Shown piece after piece: positions 9,031 to 18,358 of a stretch of 64,000 nt of DNA (positions are counted from its first letter, which is position 1; the number at the start of each line of letters is the position of its first letter). This DNA comes from Herbihabitans rhizosphaerae (GTDB lineage Bacteria; Actinomycetota; Actinomycetes; Mycobacteriales; Pseudonocardiaceae): contig NZ_SGWQ01000014.1 in the NCBI RefSeq assembly GCF_004216555.1, forward strand, positions 58,849 through 122,848. The letters run 5' to 3'. The notes under the pieces were generated by a model, which was not told the origin of the DNA, ran no database searches, and worked only from the letters and a program-made list of their open reading frames with translations. Both the position numbers and the translations under genes were made by a program.

Positions 9031-9441
9031 GTGTCTGAGCGCACCCTGGTTCTGGTCAAGCCCGACGGCGTCGGCCGTGGTCTCGTCGGCGAGGTCATCT
9101 CGCGCATCGAGCGCAAGGGCCTGACGCTGGCCGCCCTCGAACTGCGCACGGTGAAGCGTGACATCGCCGAGCAGCACTACGCCGAGCACCAGGGCAAGGG
9201 GTTCTACGAGAGCCTGCTCGAGTTCATCACCTCCGGCCAGGTCGTGGCCCTCGTCGTCGAGGGTGAGCGCGCGATCGAGGCGTTCCGCCAGCTCGCCGGC
9301 GCCACCGACCCGGTGAAGGCGAACAACGGCAGCATCCGCGGCGACTTCGCCACCGTGGTGCAGAACAACATCGTGCACGGTTCCGACTCGCCGGAGTCCG
9401 CCGCGCGCGAGATCAAGCTCTGGTTCCCGGACCTCGGCTGA
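9031..9441 (+). CDS. ndk: Nucleoside diphosphate kinase
   Basis: The 136-residue protein has the full family length and motifs: [19 protein letters not shown], the [10 protein letters not shown] segment, and the catalytic His in [19 protein letters not shown]. It equilibrates nucleoside tri- and diphosphates. A promoter-like TAGGCT at 8984-8989 predicts a leader of about 35 nt that carries an AAGGAG SD about 10 nt before the GTG start. The RidA gene follows after 4 nt and is probably co-transcribed. Confidence 0.97.
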   Translation: MSERTLVLVKPDGVGRGLVGEVISRIERKGLTLAALELRTVKRDIAEQHYAEHQGKGFYESLLEFITSGQVVALVVEGERAIEAFRQLAGATDPVKANNGSIRGDFATVVQNNIVHGSDSPESAAREIKLWFPDLG

Positions 9442-9445
9442 CCGC

Positions 9446-9832
9446 GTGGAGGCGATCCCGCACAGCCCAAGCGACGGCGTCTACCCGCCGACCGGCGACT
9501 ACGCGCACGCCATGGAAGTCCGTGGCGCACAACGGTTCCTGTTCGTCTCCGGCACGATGGGGCTGGACCACGACGGGGTCGCCGCTGAGACCTTGACCGA
9601 GCATCTCGAGCTGATCTGGTCCAACATCCGGGCGATCCTCGCGTCGGCGGACATGACCGTGGACAACATCGTCCGGGTCACCAGCTACCTGCGCGACGTC
9701 GACTACGCCGGGCCGAACGCGGTGGCGCGAGTCGCCGCGCTCGACGGGCGGGTGGTGCCGACCACGGCGATCGTCGCGCAGACGCTGGCCGACGACTGGC
9801 TGGTCGAGATCGAGGTCATCGCCGCCGGCTGA
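9446..9832 (+). CDS. RidA family (Rid) protein
   Basis: The 128-residue protein has the YjgF/YER057c/UK114 pattern: FLFVSGTMGLDHDG, NIRAILASADMTVDNIVRVTSYL, and a C-terminal VVPTTAIVAQTLADDWLVEIE. The Arg that binds the 2-aminoacrylate carboxylate in RidA is not at the usual R-P-A-R position (RVVPTTAIV here), so it belongs to a diverged Rid subgroup rather than canonical enamine deaminase. It starts 4 nt after ndk. Function within the cell is uncertain. Confidence 0.85.
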   Translation: MEAIPHSPSDGVYPPTGDYAHAMEVRGAQRFLFVSGTMGLDHDGVAAETLTEHLELIWSNIRAILASADMTVDNIVRVTSYLRDVDYAGPNAVARVAALDGRVVPTTAIVAQTLADDWLVEIEVIAAG

Positions 9833-9835
9833 TCT

Positions 9836-9850
9836 CCTTGTGCCACAAGG
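9836..9850. terminator. Bidirectional hairpin between RidA and DJ-1 genes
   Basis: CCTTGTGCCACAAGG is a perfect inverted repeat placed between the stops of convergent genes (9832 and 9854). It is short and has no T run. Confidence 0.45.
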
Positions 9851-9853
9851 GGA

Positions 9854-10453
9854 TCAGACCGGGGGAGCGGGGTCGTACTGGATGCCACGCCGCACCTCGC
9901 GCGCCCGCTCGGTCGAGCTGAGCCGGGCGACCAGGTGCAGTGCCATGTCGATGCCGGCGGAGACACCGGCCGAGGTGATCACGTCGCCGTCGTCGACGAA
10001 CCGGTCCTCGGGGCGCACCTCGATGGTGGGGTCCAGCTCGCGCAGCAGGTCCAGCGACGCCCAGTACGTGGTGGCCGGCCGGTCGCGCAGCAGGCCGGCC
10101 GCGGCGAACACCAGCGCGCCGGTGCACACGCTGGTCATCAGCGGCACGGTGGCGCTTTGGGCGCGCACCCATTCCAGGTATGACTCGTCGGCGAGCTGCG
10201 GACGGGTGCCCCGGCCGCCGGGGTGCAGCAGCACCTCCATCGCCGGCGCGTCCTCGAAGCTGTGGTGCGGCATGATCGTGAGGCCTTTGGCGCACGCCAC
10301 GGGCTTGCCGTCGCGGGACAGCGTGAACACCTCGTAGCCGTCGTCCGGGAACGCCTTGGCCCAGTACGCGAGCACCTGCCAGGGGCCGACCGCGTCCAAC
10401 TCCTCGACGTCCGGGAACAGCACGATGCCGATCTTGCGCGGTTGATCAGTCAT
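9854..10453 (-). CDS. DJ-1/PfpI family protein (GlxA-like class I glutamine amidotransferase fold)
   Basis: The 199-residue protein starts MTDQPRKIGIVLFPDVEELD. It has the nucleophile elbow Cys in TSVCTGALVFAAAGLL, the preceding acidic loop DVEELDAVGP, and the TYWASLDLLREL segment common to DJ-1/PfpI proteins that resemble the sensor half of GlxA-type regulators. No DNA-binding domain is attached. Such proteins include isonitrile hydratases and uncharacterised hydrolases. Activity is not assignable from sequence. It is encoded 17 nt downstream of the kinase gene and may be transcribed with it. Confidence 0.85.
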   Translation of the reverse strand: MTDQPRKIGIVLFPDVEELDAVGPWQVLAYWAKAFPDDGYEVFTLSRDGKPVACAKGLTIMPHHSFEDAPAMEVLLHPGGRGTRPQLADESYLEWVRAQSATVPLMTSVCTGALVFAAAGLLRDRPATTYWASLDLLRELDPTIEVRPEDRFVDDGDVITSAGVSAGIDMALHLVARLSSTERAREVRRGIQYDPAPPV

Positions 10454-10470
10454 GCCGCCAGTCAACCAGG

Positions 10471-12075
10471 TCAGCCGCGTCCGATGCCGGCCATCACCGA
10501 CTTGGCGATCTCCTGGGTGGCCGGCCGGCACTGCGGCGTGACGCCGTCCGGCGTGCTCGACCCGCCGAGGCTCACCACGATCGCCACGTTCTTGTCCAGC
10601 ACGGCCAGCTCGCAGGAGTCGGGCCGGCCGGCCAGGTTCTTCGACCAGACGGCCCGCTCACCGAGGCCGACGTCGGCGTTCTCCGAGCCGGCCGTCGCCC
10701 GGTTGAACCAGTCGGCCGATTTCTGCGCGCCGCTGCTGACGTCCTTGATCGACCGCAGCAGCTTGACCTGGACGTGCAGCGTGACGTCGCCGTCCGGCCC
10801 GCCGCCCTGTGCCGCCCAGAAGCAGTGTGGCGTGTCGGTGTTGTCCATCGTGGCTCTGCTCGTCAGGTGCTCGCGCCCGCCTGCCGCGGTGGCCGACAGC
10901 TCCTGACAGGTGGGCGCCTTGCCGTAGGCGTCGGCGTACGCCTCGGCCGGCGTGGTCGGTGCGGACCCGCCGCCGGTGCTGTCGCCGTTGGTGAGCAACA
11001 GGAACGCCGTGACTCCACCGCCGACGAGCACCGCCACACCCGCGATGATTCCGGCGATCAGGTTCTTCGACGGGCGTTTCCGTTGTGGCGCAACGGGTTT
11101 CTGCTGGCTGTAGACGGGCGCGATGGGCCGCGTCTCCTGGCTGACCGTGGTCGGCCCGGCGTGTGCGGCGACGGTCGACGTCGGCGTGGCGATCGTGCGG
11201 TCCGGGTTGGTGAACCGGGTGACGTCGGCCTGCTGGCGGGCGATGAGGTCGTGCACGGCGGGCGGCCACGGTTTGGCGGCGGGTGGCACGCGGCCGACGA
11301 GTGCGAGCAGTGCCCGCGGGCTGGGGCGCGCCTCCGGCTGCTTGGCCAGGCACGGCTCGATGATCCGCAACAGCCGTTCCGGAACGCCTGTGAGGTCGGG
11401 CTGGTTGTGCACGACGTTGTAGAGGGTCGCGGGGGCCGACGGTCCGGCGAACGGGCCTCTGCCGGTGGTGGCCATGGCGAGAATCGTGCCCAGGGAGAAC
11501 ATGTCGGACGCGGGCGTGAGATCGCGGCCCTCGGCCTGTTCCGGCGACATGAAGCCGGGAGAGCCGATCACCGAGCCGGTGTGCGTCAGGTCGGCGTTGC
11601 CCTCGGCGGCGCGGGCGATGCCGAAGTCGATCACCCTGGGGCCGTCCTCGGCGAGCAGCACGTTGGACGGCTTGAGGTCGCGGTGGATCAGCCCGACGCG
11701 GTGGATCTCGGCCAGCGCGGTGGCCAGCCCCGCGGCGAGCCGGAGCACGGATTCCTCGGGGAGTGGCCCTGTGGTGTCCAACGACGGGCCGATCACGAAC
11801 GTCGACGCGAGCCACGGGATGTCGGCGTTCGGATCGGCGTCCACCACGGCCGCGGTGTAGGCGCCGGAGACCATGCGCGAGGCGTCGACCTCACGGCGGA
11901 ACCGGGCGCGGAAGTCCTCGTCCCGCGCGAAACCCGAGTGCACCTGTTTGACGGCGACGAGCCGCCCGTCCGGCGCGACACCGAGCGCGACCGTGCCCAT
12001 GCCACCCTGACCGAGCGAGGCGATCAGGTGATAGTTGCCCACCTCGCGGACGTCGGACGCCCCCAATTCATGCAT
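10471..12075 (-). CDS. Membrane Ser/Thr protein kinase (PknB-type) with extracellular sensor
   Basis: The 534-residue protein has a complete kinase domain: P-loop GQGGMGTV (residues 22-29 by count), Lys43 in VAVKQVH, HRD at 131-133, DFG at 150-152 and GSPGFMSPEQAEGRD. A Pro/Thr-rich juxtamembrane linker leads to one transmembrane helix near 345-367 (AGIIAGVAVLVGGGVTAFLL). A C-terminal external domain of about 150 residues follows, with Cys residues (CQEL, HCFW, SCEL, QCRPA) that probably form disulphides, DUF3558-like in style. The -10 TACGAT (complement of 12082-12087) is 6 nt from the ATG, implying a leaderless mRNA. External ligand unknown. Confidence 0.93.
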   Translation of the reverse strand: MHELGASDVREVGNYHLIASLGQGGMGTVALGVAPDGRLVAVKQVHSGFARDEDFRARFRREVDASRMVSGAYTAAVVDADPNADIPWLASTFVIGPSLDTTGPLPEESVLRLAAGLATALAEIHRVGLIHRDLKPSNVLLAEDGPRVIDFGIARAAEGNADLTHTGSVIGSPGFMSPEQAEGRDLTPASDMFSLGTILAMATTGRGPFAGPSAPATLYNVVHNQPDLTGVPERLLRIIEPCLAKQPEARPSPRALLALVGRVPPAAKPWPPAVHDLIARQQADVTRFTNPDRTIATPTSTVAAHAGPTTVSQETRPIAPVYSQQKPVAPQRKRPSKNLIAGIIAGVAVLVGGGVTAFLLLTNGDSTGGGSAPTTPAEAYADAYGKAPTCQELSATAAGGREHLTSRATMDNTDTPHCFWAAQGGGPDGDVTLHVQVKLLRSIKDVSSGAQKSADWFNRATAGSENADVGLGERAVWSKNLAGRPDSCELAVLDKNVAIVVSLGGSSTPDGVTPQCRPATQEIAKSVMAGIGRG

Positions 12076-12102
12076 GCGCGCATCGTAGTGGGGTGGACGT
12101 GA

Positions 12103-12282
12103 TCAGGCGCGCACGTGTCGGATGAAGACCCGGAAACCGTTGTCGGACAGGGAAAGCCGTGGTCCGCCGGTGTTCTTGGAGTCACGCACCGCCGCCGTAG
12201 GGCCGGTGTAGGCCAGCTCGACGCAGTTGCCGTCGCCGCCGTCATTGCTTCGGCTGCTCTTGCGCCAGTGGGTGGGACGCAT
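12103..12282 (-). CDS. DUF397 domain protein (second copy)
   Basis: The 59-residue protein starts MRPTHWRKSSRSNDGGDGNC and continues VELAYTGPTAAVRDSKN, the DUF397 signature. It lies 4 nt after the first DUF397 gene and is a diverged duplicate of it. DUF397 proteins pair with Scr1-type XRE regulators in streptomycetes and relatives (for example the BldB/Scr neighbourhoods) and are thought to modulate them. A longer upstream frame to 12429 overlaps the first copy and is not needed. Confidence 0.87.
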   Translation of the reverse strand: MRPTHWRKSSRSNDGGDGNCVELAYTGPTAAVRDSKNTGGPRLSLSDNGFRVFIRHVRA

Positions 12283-12286
12283 GCGA

Positions 12287-12472
12287 TCAGCCGCGCACGT
12301 GTCGGACGAGAGCCCGGAAGCCGTTGCCGGGCAAGGCGATGCGCGGTCCGACGGTGTTTTTGGAGTCGCGCACGGCGGCGTCGGGTCCGATGTAGGCGAG
12401 TTCGACGCAGTTGCCGTCGCCGCCCCCATTGCTTCGGCTGCTCTTGCGCCAGGACGGGCGGTTCAGCTCCAC
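12287..12472 (-). CDS. DUF397 domain protein (first copy)
   Basis: The 61-residue protein starts MELNRPSWRKSSRSNGGGDG and continues NCVELAYIGPDAAVRDSKN. The GTG at 12472 overlaps the 3' end of the upstream XRE gene, whose stop codon is at 12463-12465, so translation is probably coupled. This regulator-then-DUF397 layout is the standard one for Scr1-type systems. The longer frame to 12502 would need a start inside the regulator and was not chosen. Confidence 0.88.
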   Translation of the reverse strand: MELNRPSWRKSSRSNGGGDGNCVELAYIGPDAAVRDSKNTVGPRIALPGNGFRALVRHVRG

Positions 12473-13332
12473 GGCACGTCTCCTATGCGGCCCTCCTCCC
12501 ACACATCGGCGAGCCGCGCGAACGCACGGGAGGACTCGGTTTCGTCGAGGGCCATCTTACGCACTTCGGTGAAGGTCACGCGCAGTGTCGACGTCTCGTC
12601 CCGCTTGGGCAGACGGAGGCTGCCGGCGGGGTGCTCGTGATACCCGATGTCGTCGATCGTGTGCGGCGGGAACATCAGCAGCGAGAACGACCCGCGAAGG
12701 CCAGGGGTGAGTCCACGCGCGATCGGTAGCATCTGCAGGGTGATGTTCGGATGGTCGACGGCCTTCGCCAGGTAGCGCAGTTGGTCGGCCATGATCGACG
12801 CCGAGCCGATCGGATGGATCAGCGCGACCTCGTTGACGATCGCGTGCAGTGTCAGCGGACCACCCTCTTCCAGACGCCACCGCCGGTTGATCCGGATGGC
12901 GAGATGCCTGTCCACATCGGACGACGGGAACTGGTCCTCGAACAGCGAGCGCGCGTAGCCCTCGGTCTGCAGCAGCCCGGGAACGTAGCCGAACTCGTAG
13001 TTGTGCACGCCTACCGCCTCGGCCTCCAGCGCCACATATCCCTGCGCGGTGAGGCCCAACACTCGCCACCACGGGCGTTTCGCCGTCGCCCTCGCCATGT
13101 CGATGAGTCGTTCGCGGTCGTCGATGGAGGCCCCGTAGTAGTCGAGCAGCGCGCGGACGGTGAAGGCGTCGACCGACTGCGCGCCCAACTCGATGCGGGC
13201 GAGCCGGCTGCTCGACATGTCGAGGTCCGCCTCCACTTGTTCCAAGGTGATGCCCATACCGACTCGGAGCGCCCGGAGTTCCCGGCCAAGCTGGAGGCGG
13301 CTGATCAACGGGCTCACAGGAGGGTCGGCCAC
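12463..13332 (-). CDS. Scr1-type XRE/HTH regulator with DUF5753 domain
   Basis: The 289-residue protein starts MADPPVSPLISRLQLGRELR. The N-terminal XRE HTH is LRALRVGMGITLEQVEADLDM with SSSRLARIELG. The rest is a DUF5753 domain, recognised by YGASIDDRERLIDMARATAK, the YEFGYVPGLLQTEGYARSLF segment and a C-terminal VTFTEVRKMALDETESSRAFA. The GTG at 13332 has an AAAGGA SD 6-7 nt upstream. Family members regulate development or secondary metabolism with a DUF397 partner, encoded here directly downstream in two copies. Confidence 0.92.
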   Translation of the reverse strand: MADPPVSPLISRLQLGRELRALRVGMGITLEQVEADLDMSSSRLARIELGAQSVDAFTVRALLDYYGASIDDRERLIDMARATAKRPWWRVLGLTAQGYVALEAEAVGVHNYEFGYVPGLLQTEGYARSLFEDQFPSSDVDRHLAIRINRRWRLEEGGPLTLHAIVNEVALIHPIGSASIMADQLRYLAKAVDHPNITLQMLPIARGLTPGLRGSFSLLMFPPHTIDDIGYHEHPAGSLRLPKRDETSTLRVTFTEVRKMALDETESSRAFARLADVWEEGRIGDVPWS

Positions 13333-13453
13333 TGCGTGTCCTTTCGTGCACGGTGTGTGACTCAACTATCCATGCGGGACGTGCCGGGGTGGGATTCCCA
13401 CGCCGTCCTAAACGGATGGCCGCTCGTCGGTGGCGGCGCATAGGCTGGCCGGC

Positions 13454-14386
13454 ATGGAGGGCAACGGGGCGCTCGTACGCGCGCGCGGGCTGATCAAGAA
13501 GTTCGGGGACTTCGAGGCGGTGCGCGGGATCGACCTCGACGTCCGGCGCGGCGAGGCGTTCGGGTTCCTCGGCCCCAACGGCGCTGGCAAGTCCTCCACC
13601 ATGCGCATGATCGCCTGCAATTCGCCCCGCAGTGGCGGCGAACTCTCCGTCCTCGGCATGGACCCGGACCGCGACGGCCCGGCGATCCGTGCGCGCCTCG
13701 GCGTGGTCCCGCAGCTCGACAACCTGGACACCGAGCTGACCGTCCGGCAGAACCTGCAGATCTACGGCCGCTACTTCGGCATGCCGCGCGCCGTCGTGCG
13801 CGAGAAGGCGACCGAGCTGCTCGACTTCGCCCAGCTCACCGAGCGCGCCGACGACGAGGTGGACCCGCTGTCCGGCGGCATGAAGCGGCGGCTCACGATC
13901 GCCCGCTCGCTGATCAACGACCCGGAGCTGCTGCTGCTCGACGAGCCGACCACCGGCCTCGACCCGCAGGCCCGGCATCTGTTGTGGGACAGGCTTTTCC
14001 GGCTCAAGCACTCCGGCGTGACACTCATCGTCACCACGCATTACATGGACGAGGCCGAGCAGTTGTGCGACCGGCTCGTGGTGATGGACGGCGGGAAGAT
14101 CGTCGCCGAGGGCAGCCCGAGCGAGCTGATCGCCGAGTACTCCTCCAAGGAGGTGCTCGAACTGCGGTTCACGCCGGGGGATCAGGACGGAGTGGAGTCC
14201 ACTGTGGACGGTCTGGCGGACCGGGTCGAGGTGCTGCCGGATCGCCTGCTGCTCTACACCTCCAACGGCGAGGCGGCGTTGGAGGCGGCGCACGGCAGGG
14301 GAGTGCGCCCGTTGTCCAGCCTGGTCCGCCGCAGCACGCTGGAGGACGTCTTCCTCCGGCTCACCGGTCGCACGCTCGTCGACTGA
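13454..14386 (+). CDS. ABC-2 exporter ATP-binding protein (DrrA/NodI-like)
   Basis: The 310-residue protein has Walker A GPNGAGKSS, Q-loop VPQLDNLDTEL, signature LSGGMKRRL, Walker B LLLLDEPTTGLD and the H-loop TTHYMDEAEQ. A short C-terminal domain ends STLEDVFLRLTGRTL, as in DrrA-type drug exporters. It should energise the two permeases at 17549-19209. The intervening 3 kb of secreted-protein genes is unusual because ATPase and permease genes of this type are normally adjacent. TAGGCT (13441-13446) lies 7 nt before the ATG, a leaderless promoter. Confidence 0.94.
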   Translation: MEGNGALVRARGLIKKFGDFEAVRGIDLDVRRGEAFGFLGPNGAGKSSTMRMIACNSPRSGGELSVLGMDPDRDGPAIRARLGVVPQLDNLDTELTVRQNLQIYGRYFGMPRAVVREKATELLDFAQLTERADDEVDPLSGGMKRRLTIARSLINDPELLLLDEPTTGLDPQARHLLWDRLFRLKHSGVTLIVTTHYMDEAEQLCDRLVVMDGGKIVAEGSPSELIAEYSSKEVLELRFTPGDQDGVESTVDGLADRVEVLPDRLLLYTSNGEAALEAAHGRGVRPLSSLVRRSTLEDVFLRLTGRTLVD

Positions 14387-14431
14387 GGTTGCCTCGGAGT
14401 TAACCAAATCACGCTTTGTAGATCTTTACGG

Positions 14432-14445
14432 CGGGTACTCACCCG
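14432..14445 (+). terminator. Small hairpin in the ABC ATPase to secreted-protein gap
   Basis: CGGGT-ACTC-ACCCG is followed by TTCGT. The whole gap 14387-14569 is visibly less GC-rich than its surroundings and must also hold the promoter of the secreted-protein gene. I could not pick a convincing -35/-10 pair. Confidence 0.35.
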
Positions 14446-14569
14446 TTCGTGGCAGAGTGGCCACCGCATCCGATGGTGGGGAACTTTCCAACCGACGCAA
14501 CCTGATGGTTCATGTTGACGTCTCTGGATGTGTGAAGTGATCCGCAACGAAGGGGAGGAGCGCACAACC

Positions 14570-14938
14570 ATGCGCAAGATTTCCGCAGCACTGTTCGCCC
14601 TGGTCGCAGTGGTCGTGGCCGTGTTCGGCCTGACCGGCACCGCGAGCGCCGAGGCGCCGCTGACGGTGGACCGCACCGTCGTCCGGGCCGGTGAGGAGCT
14701 GCGCGTGTCCGGCGACGCCGGGCCGGAGACGTTCAACTGGGTCGGCTCGCCGGCGTTCGCCCGCCAGGCTGACGACCCGTACCCCGGTGACGGCGGCTCG
14801 GCCGCGGTGACCGTCGACCAGAACGGTCACTACCAGGGCGTGGCGCGCATCGCGAACGTCCAGCCGGGCGAGTACACCGTCACCGCGCGGATCGGCGGCG
14901 GCAACGCGGGCAGCGTGACGATCACCGTCGTGCGCTGA
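14570..14938 (+). CDS. Small secreted protein of unknown function
   Basis: The 122-residue protein starts MRKISAALFALVAVVVAVFG and has a clear Sec signal cleaved after ASA (GTASA-EAPLTVD). The mature part of about 95 residues is beta-rich (LTVDRTVVRAGEELRVSGD, GHYQGVARIANVQPGEYTVTARIGG), resembling a small Ig-like or bacterial adhesion fold. There are no Cys residues. The ATG at 14570 has a GGGAGGAG SD about 10 nt upstream. It stands upstream of two secreted proteases. A substrate or inhibitor role for it is possible but unsupported. Confidence 0.75.
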   Translation: MRKISAALFALVAVVVAVFGLTGTASAEAPLTVDRTVVRAGEELRVSGDAGPETFNWVGSPAFARQADDPYPGDGGSAAVTVDQNGHYQGVARIANVQPGEYTVTARIGGGNAGSVTITVVR

Positions 14939-14952
14939 TCTGGCGTCACCCG

Positions 14953-14991
14953 AGCGGGCCTTTGGCGGCGGACTGCCGCCGGAGGCCCGCT
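14953..14991 (+). terminator. Strong two-tier hairpin after the secreted-protein gene
   Basis: The outer stem AGCGGGCCT/AGGCCCGCT (9 bp, perfect) encloses an inner stem GGCGGC-GGACT-GCCGCC. It begins 15 nt after the stop. There is no T tract, as is common for high-GC terminators. Confidence 0.7.
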
Positions 14992-15110
14992 CTCGCGTGA
15001 ACCCCAGGTGAATCCCTACTTTCTCCGGGTCTGCCGCAGGCGGTGGCCGACGTACCGTTCGAGCATTGATCACCTGATCGGGTGGTCTTCCTCGCGTGAA
15101 GGACAGCAGC

Positions 15111-16301
15111 ATGCGCGCTCGAACGTTGATCACCGCGGCGGTACTGGGCACCGCCGCGGTGGCCGTACCCGTCGTCGCCACGACGGCCGCGGCCGAACCC
15201 GCTCAGCCCGAGATCGCGGTCGCGGTCCCGAGCTACGGCACCGCCGTGCCGGACGACTACATCGTGACGTTGAAGCCGGGGGCCGACCTCCCGGCGATCA
15301 CCGCCGCGACGGGTGTCCAGCCGCGCTTCGTGTACACCTCGGTCCTGCACGGGTTCTCCGCGACGCTCAGCACCGAAGCGCTGAACTCCTTGCGTCGCAA
15401 CGGGTCCGTGGCCGCGATCCAGCGCGACGTGCGCGTGGCCGACTTCTACGACGACACCCAGAAGGACCCGACCTGGGGCCTGGACCGGGTGGACCAGGAG
15501 AAGCTGCCGCTGTCGAAGTCCTACACCTACAACGCCACCGGCCAGGGCGTGCACGCGTACGTGATCGACTCCGGGCTGGAGGCGAGCCACCCCGAGTTCG
15601 AGGGCCGCGCGACGTCGGACCTGGACGTGAGCAAGGACGCCGGCACGCCGGACGAGCACAAGGACTGCGTCGGCCACGGCACGCACGTCGCCGGCACCAT
15701 CGGGTCGAAGACCTACGGTGTGGCGAAGAAGTCCACGCTGCACGGGATCAAGCTCGCCGGCTGCACCGGCGGCGGGTTCACCGACTCCGCGTTGATCAAG
15801 GCGTTCGACTGGGTCACCGCGAACGCGAAGAAGCCCGCGGTGGCCAACACCTCGTGGAACTACGCCAACTCCGAGGCGGTGCGCACCGCCATTCAGAAGA
15901 TGATCGACTCGGGGGTCTTCCTCGCGGCCTCGGCCGGCAACACCGGCGACGACTCGTGTGACCGGCTGCCGCGCGCGGTGGAGGCGGCGACCGTGGTGGC
16001 CAACTCCACCAAGGAGGACAAGCGGTCCTCGTCGTCCAGCACCGGCAAGTGCGTCGACGTCTACGCGCCGGGCACCGCCGTCCTGTCGACCGTTCCGGGT
16101 GGGGGCACCGGTGAGAAGAGCGGCACCTCGATGTCCACTCCGCACGCGGCCGGCGTCGCCGCGCTGTACCGGCAGGGCAAGCCGGACGCCACGCCCGCCG
16201 AGGTGGGCAAGTGGATCACCGACAACGCCACGCCGGACATCGTCGGCGGCGGCGACACCGGCGGCACCGTCAACCGCCTGCTGAAGACCGCCGGCCTGTA
16301 G
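15111..16301 (+). CDS. Secreted S8 family serine protease (proteinase K/aqualysin type), paralog 1
   Basis: The 396-residue preproprotease starts [20 protein letters not shown], with a signal peptide ending near TTAAAEP. An I9-type propeptide follows ([16 protein letters not shown] ... [16 protein letters not shown]), then the catalytic domain with Asp in AYVIDSGLE, His in [11 protein letters not shown] and Ser in [12 protein letters not shown]. The start at 15111 has AAGGA 7 nt upstream. An in-frame GTG at 15096 is less likely. The next gene is a close paralog, so the pair arose by tandem duplication. Confidence 0.95.
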   Translation: MRARTLITAAVLGTAAVAVPVVATTAAAEPAQPEIAVAVPSYGTAVPDDYIVTLKPGADLPAITAATGVQPRFVYTSVLHGFSATLSTEALNSLRRNGSVAAIQRDVRVADFYDDTQKDPTWGLDRVDQEKLPLSKSYTYNATGQGVHAYVIDSGLEASHPEFEGRATSDLDVSKDAGTPDEHKDCVGHGTHVAGTIGSKTYGVAKKSTLHGIKLAGCTGGGFTDSALIKAFDWVTANAKKPAVANTSWNYANSEAVRTAIQKMIDSGVFLAASAGNTGDDSCDRLPRAVEAATVVANSTKEDKRSSSSSTGKCVDVYAPGTAVLSTVPGGGTGEKSGTSMSTPHAAGVAALYRQGKPDATPAEVGKWITDNATPDIVGGGDTGGTVNRLLKTAGL

Positions 16302-16321
16302 AACCGTTGGAGGGCAACAGA

Positions 16322-17503
16322 ATGCGCGCTCGTATCATCGGTGTCGCCGCCGCACTCGGCGCGGCCGCCGTCATCGCACCCACCGTCGCCACCGCGGCAC
16401 CCGTATCGGAGGTCGCCGTGTCGACGCCGAGCTACGGCACGGCGGTGGCCGACCAGTACATCGTCACGCTGAAACCCGGCACCGACATCGGCGCGGTCAC
16501 CGCCGCGGCCGGGATCCAGCCGCGTTTCGTCTACACGTCCACGGTGCACGGGTTCGCCGCGACGCTCACGCCGGAGGCGCTGACCTCGGTGCGCCGCAAC
16601 GGATCCGTGGCCGCGATCCAGCGCGACGTGCGGGTCGCGCTGCGGCTCGACGACACCCAGAAGGACCCGACCTGGGGCCTTGACCGGGTGGATCAGAAGA
16701 ACCTGCCGCTGTCGAAGTCCTACACCTACAACGCCACCGGCGAAGGTGTGCACGTCTACGTGATGGACACCGGCATCGACACGACCCACCCCGATTTCGA
16801 AGGTCGCGCCACGAAGGACCTGGACGTCAGCGACGACGTCGGGACGCCGGACGAGAACAAGGACTGCAACAGTCATGGCACGCACGTGGCCGGCACCATC
16901 GGGTCGAAGACCTACGGCGTCGCCAAGAAGGCGAGCCTGCACGCGGTGAAGATCCAGACCTGTGCCGGCACCGACGCCACCGAGTCACAGAACATCGCCG
17001 CGTTGGACTGGGTCGCCAAGAACGCCAAGCGGCCCGCGGTCGCCAACCTCTCGTGGTACTTCGAGACCAACTCCGACGCGCTGCGCACCGCGGTGGAGAA
17101 GATGATCGAATCGGGAGTGTTCCTCGGCACGTCGTCCGGCAACACCGGCGGTGACTCGTGCGACGTGCTGCCGCGTGGCGCCCGTGGTGCCACCGTCGTG
17201 GCCAACTCCACCAAGGACGACAAGCGCGCGTCCTCGTCGAGCACCGGCAAGTGCGTCGACGTCTACGCGCCGGGCACCAATGTGCTGTCCACCGTGCCGG
17301 GCGGTGGCACCGGCGAGAAGAGCGGCACGTCGATGTCCGCGCCGCACGTCACCGGAGCCGCGGCGCTGTACCGGCAGGGCAAGCCGGACGCCACGCCGGC
17401 CGACGTGGAGAAGTGGATCGTGGACAACGCCACGCCGGACGTCATCCAGGGCGGTGACACCGGCGGCACGGCCAATCGCCTGCTGAACATGGCCGGTCTG
17501 TAG
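16322..17503 (+). CDS. Secreted S8 family serine protease, paralog 2
   Basis: The 393-residue protein starts [20 protein letters not shown]. It has the same architecture as its upstream neighbour: signal peptide, I9 propeptide ([20 protein letters not shown]) and S8 domain with Asp in VYVMDTGID, His in [11 protein letters not shown] and Ser in [12 protein letters not shown]. Long stretches are identical ([34 protein letters not shown]). Substrate-loop positions differ ([10 protein letters not shown] becomes [10 protein letters not shown]), which suggests divergence in specificity. It starts 20 nt after paralog 1 with GGAGGG as SD. Confidence 0.95.
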   Translation: MRARIIGVAAALGAAAVIAPTVATAAPVSEVAVSTPSYGTAVADQYIVTLKPGTDIGAVTAAAGIQPRFVYTSTVHGFAATLTPEALTSVRRNGSVAAIQRDVRVALRLDDTQKDPTWGLDRVDQKNLPLSKSYTYNATGEGVHVYVMDTGIDTTHPDFEGRATKDLDVSDDVGTPDENKDCNSHGTHVAGTIGSKTYGVAKKASLHAVKIQTCAGTDATESQNIAALDWVAKNAKRPAVANLSWYFETNSDALRTAVEKMIESGVFLGTSSGNTGGDSCDVLPRGARGATVVANSTKDDKRASSSSTGKCVDVYAPGTNVLSTVPGGGTGEKSGTSMSAPHVTGAAALYRQGKPDATPADVEKWIVDNATPDVIQGGDTGGTANRLLNMAGL

Positions 17504-17548
17504 AAAACCGTTCCCGGTCCGTCGGTGCTGCCGGTTACCGTGGCCGAC

Positions 17549-18358
17549 GTGACTGGGGAACCGACCACGGCACCACGACGAGTCGGGCGAGGCATGCGTC
17601 CCGCCTGGCTCGTCGTGGAGAGCATGTGGGTCTGGTACCGCCGCAACTGGCGCTCCACGGTGTTCTCCAGCATCGTGGTGCCGCTGCTGTTCCTGCTGTC
17701 CATCGGCTACGGGCTCGGCTCGCAGGTGCGCTCGACCGCCGCGTTCGGCGGAATGTCCTATGTGGACTACCTGGCGCCCGCGCTGCTGGTGACCGCCGCG
17801 GTGCAGAACGCCGCGTTCGAGTCGACCTACCCGATCCTGTCCGGGTTCAAGTGGCAGCGGGTGTACTGGGCGATGGTCACCGCGCCGATCACGCCCGGCC
17901 AGGTGTTCGGCGGGCAACTGCTGTGGATCGGATTGCGGTTGTTCGGTTCCGGGGCGATCTTCGTCGCGGTCACCGCGATCCTGGGCGCCGCCGCCGGGCC
18001 GGGGATCGTGCTGGCGCTGCTGTTCGCGGTGCTCGCCGGCATGGCGTTCGCCGCACCGGTGATCGCCTACGCCGGCACCAAGGACGGCGACGGTGGCTTC
18101 GCGGCGATCTTCCGGTTCATCGTGATGCCGATGACGATCTTCGCCGGGGTGTTCTTCCCGGTGTCCCAGCTGCCCGGCTGGATCGAGCCACTGGTGTGGC
18201 TGACGCCGGTGTGGCACGGCGCCGAGCTGACCAGGGGAGTGACGTTCGGGACGCTGTCGTTCTGGCCGGCCGTCGGGCACATGGCGTTCCTCGCGGTGAT
18301 GCTGGCCGTCGGCTGCGTGCTCGCCGCCAGAGTGTTCCGCAGGCGGTTGGAGACCTGA
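17549..18358 (+). CDS. ABC-2 transporter permease 1
   Basis: The protein of about 269 residues has six hydrophobic segments (STVFSSIVVPLLFLLSIGYG, YLAPALLVTAAVQNAAFE, GPGIVLALLFAVLAGMAFAA, HMAFLAVMLAVGCVLAAR) and the ABC2_membrane pattern MTIFAGVFFPVSQLPGWIEP. It should pair with the ATPase at 13454. The GTG at 17549 is preferred because TACCGT (17536-17541) lies exactly 7 nt upstream. A GTG at 17525 would add eight residues. It ends in a TGATG overlap with permease 2. Confidence 0.9.
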   Translation: MTGEPTTAPRRVGRGMRPAWLVVESMWVWYRRNWRSTVFSSIVVPLLFLLSIGYGLGSQVRSTAAFGGMSYVDYLAPALLVTAAVQNAAFESTYPILSGFKWQRVYWAMVTAPITPGQVFGGQLLWIGLRLFGSGAIFVAVTAILGAAAGPGIVLALLFAVLAGMAFAAPVIAYAGTKDGDGGFAAIFRFIVMPMTIFAGVFFPVSQLPGWIEPLVWLTPVWHGAELTRGVTFGTLSFWPAVGHMAFLAVMLAVGCVLAARVFRRRLET

